A stretch of 50,148 nt of DNA from a virus: IMG/VR virus record IMGVR_UViG_3300045954_000022, positions 1-50,148 of that record. One strand, given 5' to 3'. The notes below the pieces were generated by a model that ran no database searches, was not told the DNA's origin, and was given only the letters and a program-made list of their open reading frames with translations. Both the position numbers and the translations under genes were made by a program. Numbering within the stretch: position 1 is the stretch's first letter; each line of letters starts with the position of its first letter. Positions 22,433 through 29,877 of this stretch are shown here, piece after piece.

Positions 22433-22953
22433 TGCCTTACGCCACGCTTCAGCAGGTACGACGGGGGTACGAGGAGCCTGTAGAGGCGGCCTTGGAGCCC
22501 TTCAACGTGCCGGTGTACACGGCCAATCGGTATACCGATGATGTTGCCAACCTGGATGAGTTCTGCTACATCGATCTGACGTTCCGCGACGTCATCGAGT
22601 TGACCCTGGTCAACCAGATGGAATATCTGCGTGGAGCGTTGACGATCGACCTGTTCACGCGGAAGGGCGAGGGGCCGGGGCGCTCCCAGACGATCCTGGA
22701 GGCCGTGATGCGGGCGCTCAACGGCCTGGAGCAGGGCAGCCAGATGCGGGTCACCTCGATGCAGGGGCCGCTCTGGGTGGCGCCCTCCAACAAGCCCCAC
22801 ATCCGGGGCCGGCTGATCTGCCGCATCTACGCCAGGCCCATCTCGGACGACGTTCCACCGCCGTCCCAGGAGCTGTTCCCCCTGGTGACCGAGGTTGGGG
22901 ACGGCATCGTCATCGAGACCGGCGCTCCCCTGTACGTCCGACCTGGGGTGTGA
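22432..22953 (+). CDS. Tail terminator protein (DUF4128-like)
   Basis: 173 residues, ATG at 22432 overlapping the previous stop (TGATG). The order YATLQQVRRGYEEPVEAALE, an IDLTFRDVIELTLV strand, TIDLFTRKGEGPGRSQ and RLICRIYARP follows the compact alpha/beta fold of tail terminators, which cap the growing tube. The last gene before the tail tube gene, as expected. Confidence 0.5.
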   Translation: MPYATLQQVRRGYEEPVEAALEPFNVPVYTANRYTDDVANLDEFCYIDLTFRDVIELTLVNQMEYLRGALTIDLFTRKGEGPGRSQTILEAVMRALNGLEQGSQMRVTSMQGPLWVAPSNKPHIRGRLICRIYARPISDDVPPPSQELFPLVTEVGDGIVIETGAPLYVRPGV

Positions 22954-22955
22954 TC

Positions 22956-22961
22956 TAGACT
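22956..22961 (+). promoter_or_regulatory. TAGACT box upstream of tail tube gene
   Basis: Immediately after the tail terminator stop, 84 bases before the start at 23046. Fourth TAGACT copy in the late gaps. Confidence 0.35.
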
Positions 22962-23045
22962 TTCCCCAGGATCTGTGATTCTGCTGACTGCCTGTGGCAG
23001 TGACGCCCCAGCCGACGCCCCCGATGTCGTTCCTGAGGCACTTTC

Positions 23046-23828
23046 ATGCCAGTTTCATGCAGCACCTCCGTCCTTACCGGCCAGGATGGTGCGCTCTACT
23101 TCAAGCCGCCTGGTACTGAGTTCTGTCTGCTTGCTGCAGACTTCGGTGGAACTACCACTACGACTCACATTAAAGTACCGGCTCAAAACGACTATGCGGT
23201 CAATGATGCCATCGAGTTCACCGAGGAAGGTGGAGCTACTCTCGATACCGCACTGACTTCGGGCACGGTCTACTACGTGCGTACGCGCACACCGGAGTAC
23301 ATCGAGGTTGCGGCCACGGCTGGCGGCACTGCCATCGCTCTTGCTGGTGATGGTATTGATGCCGGCGGACACATCAACGTGTCTTTCGCCGAGTTCATGT
23401 CCGTCTGCCAGGTGCGGAACTTCAGCCTGGAGATCTCCCGCGAAGAGCTGGACATCACTACCCTCCCCTGCAAGGGCTCAGGCACCAGCAGCGGTGGTAA
23501 GTACGTGCAGTTCAAGAGCTACCAGGGTGGCTTCGGCGATGGTTCCGGCTCCATGGCGGTCCTCTTTACCGCTGACCAGGCCACCGTGGCCAACCGCATG
23601 CTGCGCTCGGTGCTGCTGCGGAACCAGGCCGGCGCTGCCGTCCAGCTGTTCTTCAACCACATCGTCGATGCGACCGGCGAAGCGGACCTGGATGCCTCCT
23701 CCGTGTTCGAAGGTCCGATCTCGCTGACCTCGATGTCTGTGAGCGTCGATCCCGACAACCCCCAGGAAGCCTCCATCAGCTACCGGCTCTCTGGACAACC
23801 CACGCGGATGTTCGGCATCAACCTCTGA
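23046..23828 (+). CDS. Major tail tube protein
   Basis: 260 residues. Begins MPVSCSTSVLTGQDGALYFK and contains an inserted beta domain (about 45-115), then VRNFSLEISREELDITTLP, a pattern of tube proteins (NWSLSISREELDVTTL-type). VLFTADQATVANRMLRSVLL and SMSVSVDPDNPQEASISYRL follow. Polymerises around the tape measure to form the tail. It is followed by a strong terminator, in agreement with high dosage. Confidence 0.8.
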   Translation: MPVSCSTSVLTGQDGALYFKPPGTEFCLLAADFGGTTTTTHIKVPAQNDYAVNDAIEFTEEGGATLDTALTSGTVYYVRTRTPEYIEVAATAGGTAIALAGDGIDAGGHINVSFAEFMSVCQVRNFSLEISREELDITTLPCKGSGTSSGGKYVQFKSYQGGFGDGSGSMAVLFTADQATVANRMLRSVLLRNQAGAAVQLFFNHIVDATGEADLDASSVFEGPISLTSMSVSVDPDNPQEASISYRLSGQPTRMFGINL

Positions 23829-23847
23829 GCCCCGCGTTGCGATCAAG

Positions 23848-23872
23848 GCCCTGGCTTGTGCCGGGGCTTTTT
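23848..23872 (+). terminator. Rho-independent terminator after tail tube gene
   Basis: GCCCTGGC, loop TTGT, GCCGGGGC (8 bp with one wobble), then TTTTT, 20 bases after the stop. Confidence 0.85.
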
Positions 23873-23911
23873 CGCGGGTACGCTATGCTGCTGTGATTCC
23901 GCACTTTTCTG

Positions 23912-24289
23912 ATGGCAGGCCGCACTCCCGCTCTTCAATTCCTCAAGAACGCTGCAGGGCTGCGCCTGGTGCGTAAGTCTGTGGTGCTGAACAATGGAGC
24001 GGAGTTTGAGTTCTGGCATAAGCCGCTGGTGCTTGCAGAGCGTCAGCAAGCGAATAAACTTGCAGGAGATGATTCGTTTCTCTTTGCACTGAATATCCTT
24101 GTCAGTAAGGCCTGCTACGAGGACGGCACCAAGATGTTCTCACCAGGGCAGCAGGCAGAACTGAAGCACGAAGTACGTGACTCTGACCTGCAGAAACTGA
24201 TGTCTGCCGTGCTGGCGGACGAAGAGAGCGATGACAACGAAGAGGGTAAGAAGCCCGATCTCAAAAGCACTGAAGCAGGCGCTCAATGA
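23912..24289 (+). CDS. Tail assembly chaperone, short form (gpG-like)
   Basis: 125 residues. The small alpha/beta body (RKSVVLNNGAEFEFWHKPLV, then LVSKACYEDGTKMF) with an acidic tail (EESDDNEEGKKPD) lies between the tail tube and tape measure genes, the fixed place of tail assembly chaperones. The 3' end overlaps a second frame (24231-24458) that probably extends it by frameshifting, as in lambda G/GT. The chaperone coats the tape measure and recruits tube subunits. Confidence 0.7.
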   Translation: MAGRTPALQFLKNAAGLRLVRKSVVLNNGAEFEFWHKPLVLAERQQANKLAGDDSFLFALNILVSKACYEDGTKMFSPGQQAELKHEVRDSDLQKLMSAVLADEESDDNEEGKKPDLKSTEAGAQ

Positions 24290-24458
24290 TAGTCATGAGA
24301 TGTTCTTCATCTACCGGGTGGCGCGTGAGCTGGGAATGACGGTCAGCCGGCTCTGCGCTGAGATGACCCCGGCGGAGCTGTCCGGTTGGGCCGCCTTTTT
24401 CGCGATCGAGGCGGACGACCACCGGGCGAGCATGGAGAAGATGCGCCGGGGAAGGTAA
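24231..24458 (+). CDS. Tail assembly chaperone extension (gpT-like frame)
   Basis: 75 residues if read from its own ATG; more likely the C-terminal half of a fusion. EMFFIYRVARELGMTVSRLC and MTPAELSGWAAFFAIEADDH are typical of the T-domain (short helices, L..EM...E...W.A...). It is in the +1 frame relative to the upstream gene and overlaps it by 59 bases. A shift at about 24263-24266 would join them into one protein of about 180 residues. Confidence 0.65.
   Translation: MTTKRVRSPISKALKQALNDSHEMFFIYRVARELGMTVSRLCAEMTPAELSGWAAFFAIEADDHRASMEKMRRGR
24260..24268 (+). promoter_or_regulatory. Candidate +1/-2 programmed frameshift site
   Basis: CTC AAA AGC in the upstream frame; AAA can re-pair one base forward (A-AAA-GCA), putting the ribosome into the downstream frame. 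The frame offset is +1 (or -2), not the usual -1 of lambda. Only the A4 run supports the site. Confidence 0.4.
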
Positions 24459-24461
24459 ACT
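24456..24461 (+). promoter_or_regulatory. TAAACT box upstream of tape measure gene
   Basis: Variant of the TAGACT boxes, overlapping the end of the chaperone frame and 24 bases before the GTG of the tape measure gene. Confidence 0.3.
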
Positions 24462-24485
24462 CGGGGCACTGTCTGGGCGTGGAGT

Positions 24486-27400
24486 GTGTCTGATATCAAC
24501 ACTAGTGTTGACGTAATCATTACGGGTGCGGAGAAGGTTTCTGCGCTTGTCCGCAAACTTAAAGAAGCGCAGAAGGTAGCGGACGACATAAACGTCGTAC
24601 AAGGCGGGGAATCTGCGGCCGTTAGAAAGCAGAAGCAGCTTAATGAGCTTGCAGCAGGCAATAGGAGACTTATACGCGATGAGCAGGCTGCAGACAGAGA
24701 ACGTAGGCGTCAGGAGCAGCGTGAATTCCGTGCGGAGCGTGAATTAGAACAAGAACGCAGGCGTAACCATAACGCAGAAATCCGGCGTATCCGTGCGGAG
24801 GAGCGTGAGCGTAACGCACCTAGGGAGTCGTTCAGGAAGGCAAAAAGGCAGACGGGGTACGGCGTAACCTACTCTCAGTCTATCCGTGGTGTAACAAAAG
24901 GGGATGTGGCTCGGGGGCAGATGCGTAATCTGTCTGACGACTCAAAGATACGTAAGGGTCTCGGTGTAGTTGGATACGAGAATCAGCGCACAGCTAGAAA
25001 CTCTCTGAATGTGCAGAGGATGCGGGATATGATGCGCCAAGAGGACTCCCTTATGGCGCAACGTAACCGTGAGGTACTCCGTAACTTAAAGCAGTATCCG
25101 CAATTCGGAGGCATGCTTCCACCAGAAGGGTGGGCTCCTCCGTCTAAGGCTCCTCGTCGTATCACACGGACGCCTGCGGAGTACCTGCAGAGTCAGCGAA
25201 GCAGCTCGGTGATTCGCAATCTGAGGCAGTACCCCCAAGGGGGTGGCATGTTGCCTCCAGAGGGGTTCACGGACGCGCAAGCACTGCAACGGCAACGTAG
25301 TCGCGAGGTACTTCGCAACCTGAAGCAGTACCCTGACTTCGGGGGCAACCTGCCACCGCCAGGGTGGACACCGCCAGAGAAGCCTGGTAAAGGCACGGGG
25401 GCCTACTACCGCCCCGGTGAACGCGCCATGCTGCGGGTCAGGGCGGCGCGTAATCGATTCAGGCTTGGTCGTGCAGGCGCGGGGCTCAGTGGGGGGTTGC
25501 AGGGCATGGCCTTCCCTCTGATATTCGGGCAGGGTATGGGCGGCGTGGCCGGTGGTGGTCTGGGCGGCCTGCTCGGGGGGCTCGCGCTGGGACCGGGTGG
25601 ATCGTTCGCTGGTGCGGGCCTGGGTACGGCCATCGGCGCCTCGTTCGATGCTGTCAGCACCCGCATCAAGGTTCTGGCCAAGGATCTGGACGACCCAGCC
25701 AAGGCCCTGGAGGCCATAGCCGCTGCCGGGGTGAAGGTCTCCGACAGCGAGCGGGCCATGTCGGCCTACCTGGAGAGCATTGGCCGCTCAGGCGATGCCT
25801 TCGATATGGCGCGGAACAAGATGGATGCCGCGTTTGGACCTGGGTCGTTCGCGGGCCTGCGTGTGCTGCAGACGTCGCAGAATGACTTCCAGGCTGCTAT
25901 CACCAATCTTGCGGGGAATCTGGGACAGGAGCTGCTTCCCACTGTCATCTCCCTTACGGACTACTTTACAGACCTGACCAGTACCGCTGAACCGCTGATT
26001 GAAGTACTGGGGGTGTTGGGCGAGGCTTTCGGGACGGCTACAGTATTCATCGGCAACAACGCGAAGTTCCTTGTTGATCTGATTGCTGCACTAGGTGGCG
26101 ACGGGGACAAGGTAGGTAAGGCGTTTGCCGATAGGTTCAACGCTAAGGGATTCGGTGACTACCAGCGGAGTACCAAGGAGAAACTGGAGGCGGCACGGCG
26201 CAACCCCGCTGTAGAGCAACGCACCACGCCGTTCCAGGATATCGAGCAGGCCGAGAAGGCGTATGCCGAAATAACCCGGCAGCGGGATGCTACGCGTGGT
26301 ATTGAGCAGGAGAGCCTGAGTATCGCTCGGCAGCGCGAAGACATCGAGCGGTCCATCAGCGATCTGCAGAAGAAGTGGTCGAACACGCTCAAGCAGCAGG
26401 AGCTGCAACGCGCCCAACTCACCAGCGACAACCTGCGGATGGGCGACGACCTGGCGATCGAGCGCAAGATGAACGAGTTCGACCAGATGCGGCAGGGCCT
26501 GGTCAGCGACGACGCCAACGCCCTGGCCGACAACCTGGCCGGCTACCTGCGCGAGCGAGCCAACGGGGAGGCCGATCTGCGGCAGAAGGAGCGCGAATTC
26601 GCCATCGCCAAGCAGCGGATGGCGATCGAGCAGTCCCAACTGGAGGAGGACACCGCCAAGGAGGTGTTCTCGATCACGCGTCAGGCGCAGGACTACACCA
26701 AGGCGGTGGAGGACTACAAGATCAAGGTCGCCGATTACCAGTACCAGCGGGCATTGGACGCAATGAAGCTGTCTACCTCTATGGCGGCTGTTGGGGGTGG
26801 CGGTGGAGGCCGTGCTGGGTACACACCTGTTGACCTAAGAGGGTACACGTACGGCACCCAGATAAGCAAAGCAGCAGAGCTGGCCGATGTAGACCCCAGG
26901 CTTCTGCGGGGACTTGTTAGACAGGAATCCAACTTCTCCCCTACTGCACGTAGCTCAGCAGGTGCGTATGGGCTGACTCAGCTTACGCCGGGTACGGCAC
27001 GGGAGATGGGGGTAACCAACATAAACGATGTACAACAACAGCTGAATGCAGGTGCTAAGTATCTGCGTAAAATGATTGACCAGTTCGGTAGTGTTGAGGC
27101 CGGACTGCGTGCGTATAATCAAGGCCCCGGCAATCAGCAGCGTTCCCCTGGTGGTGTAAGCCAAGAAGCGCGAGAATACCCAGGTAAGGTTCTAGGCTTC
27201 GCGCAGCAGTATGGGTTCAGCAACCAAGTTGCCAGTGGGCCTGCCACAGGGTGGATAGATAAAGAGGAGTTCCGTAAGTGGTTGTATAGCCAAGGCATGG
27301 GTCGTGCACCGGGAGATTTCACCAACGCAGGCCATAAGACCCCTAATCATATGCTTAATGCCATGGACATGGGGTTCATGGACAGAAAATATGATAGCAA

Positions 27401-29015
27401 CTATGTCCAGAAGACTATGGAGATGGAAGCCAAACTCCGCGCTACCGGAGCGTTTGGCGACCAGTTGTTCGGGCCTCTAAGCGACCCTAAAGGACATGGT
27501 ACTCATCTGCACATACCAACACCTGGCGGCAGAGTCCCCTACAACAACGCTCTGGCCGCGCTTATGCAGGGAACCGGCGCAGCTATGCCTGCGGGTGGGA
27601 TGTCCCCTGCGGCGATTTCCCGGACCCCACCGACGTTCCAGACACCTGGCGGGGCGCCCGCCGTGCCCAGTTCCGCCGGCTTCCTCGCGTCCTCGCGGGC
27701 CGGCATGGAGGCTCAGATCACCCAGATGGAGGAGGCCCTGGGTCTGCTACGGCAGATCCAGGACGAGCGGGCCAAGGCGATGCTCACCAATGCGGTGAAC
27801 ATCTTCCAGGGGGATGCCAACCGCCTGAGTCAGCTGGAGTCGCAGCGTGACGTCTCCAGGGAGATCGCGGCGATCGACGGCACCCTGCCGGAGCTGCAGC
27901 AGGAGCTGATCGCCAACCAGATCCAGTACAACGCCGAGGCAGACAAGTTGGCAGCGTCTCGACGCGAAAGCTTCGGAGTTGTGGAGGAGCTGGTCAAGCT
28001 GGGCCAACTGGAACCCGAAGCCGCCGCCAAGCTGAACAAGCTGCTGGCCGACGGCTACCGCCAGCGCCAGGACATCCTGGACGTGGAGCGTCAGATCACC
28101 GAGGAAGCCGTCCTCCAGGCGCGGCAGAAGGAGCTGCAGGGCGCGGCCAACCGGATCGTCAACTTCCGCCGGGGGTATGAGGCGGGCTACGGGCCGGAGG
28201 CCGGGGCATACAACGAGGCGCTGCAGACCTACGGGCCTGGGGGCGCCAGGGTGGTGGCCGATGCCGCTCGGGTGGAACGTCGCCAGCAGGAGGCCGCCAG
28301 TGACGCGCAGGCCATCGCCGGGGCGCTCACCGGGGGGATCGTGCAGGCCATCAAGAGTGGCGACTTCCAGCAGGCCGCCAGCGATGCCCTGGCCGATGTG
28401 GGCGGGCGCCTGATCGAGCGGGCCTTCCGGCCGCTGGAGGAGTACCTGATGGGCATGCTCACCCGGCTGCTGGCCCCCGGCAACGCGCAGACGGGCGGGG
28501 CGGCCGGCGGGCTGCTCGGCCTGGTGCCAGGGCTCGGATCGTTGTTCAGCGGCGGTGGTGCTGCTGCCGGCATTGGGGCCTTCGGCAACTCAGGCATCCT
28601 GGGCCTGGGGGCCGGGGCGTTCGGATTCGCGAAGGGCGGCGACCCCCCGGTGGGCCGTGCCTCGCTGGTGGGCGAAGAAGGCCCGGAGCTGTTCGTGCCA
28701 CGCACTGCCGGCACCATCATCCCGGCCGCCGATACCTCCTCGATCATGGACCGCTACAGCCGGCGCAGCGACGGCCGCAACAGCACCCGGCCGGTGCAGC
28801 TCAGCGACGACGCGGGCAACGCCGTCACGGTCGGGGTCCGGTACGAGGTCACCAGGGTGAACGACATGCGCTTCGTGGACGAGGAGACGTTCCACCGCGA
28901 ACTCGATGCGGCGGAGCGCCGTGCCGCCAGGGCCGGGGCCGAGGGCGGCCATGCGATGGTCGGCCGCGACATGATGAACAAGCGGTCCATCCGTAGCCGC
29001 TGGGGGGTGAAGTGA
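24486..29015 (+). CDS. Tape measure protein with transglycosylase and peptidase-like domains
   Basis: 1509 residues from a GTG. Highly charged coiled coil (about 40-110), three repeats (about 195-297), Gly-rich hydrophobic segment (about 335-375) and coiled coils (about 590-750). A lytic transglycosylase-like domain (about 800-890) has RQESNFSP with the catalytic-type Glu, GAYGLTQLTPGTA and AYNQGPGN. A segment with NHMLNAMDMGF and GHGTHLHIP (about 950-1015) looks like a metallopeptidase. The enzymatic part has lower G+C than its flanks. It sets tail length and probably breaches peptidoglycan during DNA entry. Confidence 0.9.
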   Translation: MSDINTSVDVIITGAEKVSALVRKLKEAQKVADDINVVQGGESAAVRKQKQLNELAAGNRRLIRDEQAADRERRRQEQREFRAERELEQERRRNHNAEIRRIRAEERERNAPRESFRKAKRQTGYGVTYSQSIRGVTKGDVARGQMRNLSDDSKIRKGLGVVGYENQRTARNSLNVQRMRDMMRQEDSLMAQRNREVLRNLKQYPQFGGMLPPEGWAPPSKAPRRITRTPAEYLQSQRSSSVIRNLRQYPQGGGMLPPEGFTDAQALQRQRSREVLRNLKQYPDFGGNLPPPGWTPPEKPGKGTGAYYRPGERAMLRVRAARNRFRLGRAGAGLSGGLQGMAFPLIFGQGMGGVAGGGLGGLLGGLALGPGGSFAGAGLGTAIGASFDAVSTRIKVLAKDLDDPAKALEAIAAAGVKVSDSERAMSAYLESIGRSGDAFDMARNKMDAAFGPGSFAGLRVLQTSQNDFQAAITNLAGNLGQELLPTVISLTDYFTDLTSTAEPLIEVLGVLGEAFGTATVFIGNNAKFLVDLIAALGGDGDKVGKAFADRFNAKGFGDYQRSTKEKLEAARRNPAVEQRTTPFQDIEQAEKAYAEITRQRDATRGIEQESLSIARQREDIERSISDLQKKWSNTLKQQELQRAQLTSDNLRMGDDLAIERKMNEFDQMRQGLVSDDANALADNLAGYLRERANGEADLRQKEREFAIAKQRMAIEQSQLEEDTAKEVFSITRQAQDYTKAVEDYKIKVADYQYQRALDAMKLSTSMAAVGGGGGGRAGYTPVDLRGYTYGTQISKAAELADVDPRLLRGLVRQESNFSPTARSSAGAYGLTQLTPGTAREMGVTNINDVQQQLNAGAKYLRKMIDQFGSVEAGLRAYNQGPGNQQRSPGGVSQEAREYPGKVLGFAQQYGFSNQVASGPATGWIDKEEFRKWLYSQGMGRAPGDFTNAGHKTPNHMLNAMDMGFMDRKYDSNYVQKTMEMEAKLRATGAFGDQLFGPLSDPKGHGTHLHIPTPGGRVPYNNALAALMQGTGAAMPAGGMSPAAISRTPPTFQTPGGAPAVPSSAGFLASSRAGMEAQITQMEEALGLLRQIQDERAKAMLTNAVNIFQGDANRLSQLESQRDVSREIAAIDGTLPELQQELIANQIQYNAEADKLAASRRESFGVVEELVKLGQLEPEAAAKLNKLLADGYRQRQDILDVERQITEEAVLQARQKELQGAANRIVNFRRGYEAGYGPEAGAYNEALQTYGPGGARVVADAARVERRQQEAASDAQAIAGALTGGIVQAIKSGDFQQAASDALADVGGRLIERAFRPLEEYLMGMLTRLLAPGNAQTGGAAGGLLGLVPGLGSLFSGGGAAAGIGAFGNSGILGLGAGAFGFAKGGDPPVGRASLVGEEGPELFVPRTAGTIIPAADTSSIMDRYSRRSDGRNSTRPVQLSDDAGNAVTVGVRYEVTRVNDMRFVDEETFHRELDAAERRAARAGAEGGHAMVGRDMMNKRSIRSRWGVK
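25068..25386 (+). repeat. Triplicated coding repeat in tape measure
   Basis: Three copies of a 25-residue unit (REVLRNLKQYPQFGG then LPPEGW; VIRNLRQYPQGGG then LPPEGF; REVLRNLKQYPDFGG then LPPPGW) at residues about 195, 241 and 273. Confidence 0.85.
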
Positions 29016-29479
29016 CCGTCACCGGCATCTGCACCTTCACCACCCTCCGCAACGCCAACGGGGACGTGGAGGGCCGCTATCAGAACTCGCCCTACCCCCG
29101 CCTGGATCTGGAGGGGGTCAGCTACGACATGCTCAACTTCCTCTACGAGGGCTCTATGCGGGATCGCCTGGGCGACAACCTGCAGGCGGAGATGGTGCTG
29201 GCCAACAACGAGATCGCCATGCAGATCGTCCAGGCGGCGGTGCGCGGGCGGTGGCTGATGGAGTTCGCCACCTGCGCCATGAACCCCGACACGTTTGCCG
29301 TGGGTCGTGTGCTCAGCCGGGAGATCTGGGTGGTGGTGGGGCCGAGCTACACCCCGGCCCAGATCACCGTGGACCTGGCCAGCGCCCTTGATGCGATCGG
29401 CGCATCGGTGCCCACCATCACGCTCACCAGCGCCAGGGTCGGTGCCCTACCGGTGTCGGGCAGCATCCGCAACATCTGA
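29012..29479 (+). CDS. Minor tail protein (tail tip)
   Basis: 155 residues, start overlapping the tape measure stop by 4 bases. The order YPRLDLEGVSYDMLNFLYEG, LQAEMVLANNEIAMQIVQAA, then VDLASALDAIGASVPTITLT and a final VGALPVSG-IRN matches proteins found directly after tape measure genes in siphoviruses. Likely a distal-tail/tip component equivalent to lambda gpM/L. Very GC-rich codons. Confidence 0.6.
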   Translation: MTVTGICTFTTLRNANGDVEGRYQNSPYPRLDLEGVSYDMLNFLYEGSMRDRLGDNLQAEMVLANNEIAMQIVQAAVRGRWLMEFATCAMNPDTFAVGRVLSREIWVVVGPSYTPAQITVDLASALDAIGASVPTITLTSARVGALPVSGSIRNI

Positions 29480-29877
29480 TGGAGCCCCTCGCTCTGATCG
29501 GCATGCCCTTTCGCCTGGGGGCCGATCCTGAGCGGCATGGGGCCACCGATTGTGTGGGCCTGGCGCGGTTCGTGCTGGCGCACCAGGGCATCCCCTCACC
29601 ACAACCCACCCGGAGTTGGTATCGGCGACTGCGGCGTGGCGATGAAGGCCTGTTCTGGGAGGTTCTCGACCTCTGGGGCCGCCCAACAGCACGGCCTACA
29701 CTGGGCGTGGTGGCGTTGTGCGGCACCGCCTCGGATCTTGGATTGGCGGTCTGGTGGATGAACGGCTGGATGCACTACGGGGAGGACCGAACGGTGCGGT
29801 GGACCCCTGCCGACTCCCTCCAACCCATCGGGCTCTACTGCCCACGGAAGTCCAGCTCTGCGATGCCGTCGGGCTGA
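29479..29877 (+). CDS. NlpC/P60-like tail tip peptidase
   Basis: 132 residues. GMPFRLGADPERHGATDCVG then LARFVL matches the catalytic Cys segment of NlpC/P60 enzymes (Cys29, in DCVGLARF). A His follows in NGWMHYGED (H99 approximately). The phage counterpart of lambda gpK cleaves peptidoglycan or processes tail tip. The last 160 bases overlap the N-terminal frame of the hub gene. Confidence 0.7.
   Translation: MEPLALIGMPFRLGADPERHGATDCVGLARFVLAHQGIPSPQPTRSWYRRLRRGDEGLFWEVLDLWGRPTARPTLGVVALCGTASDLGLAVWWMNGWMHYGEDRTVRWTPADSLQPIGLYCPRKSSSAMPSG

Noticed and set aside
22975-23256. Rightward frame starting like a lipoprotein (MILLTACGS)
   Set aside because: The lipobox-like start is attractive, but the rest is an out-of-frame reading of the tail tube gene with no protein-like character.
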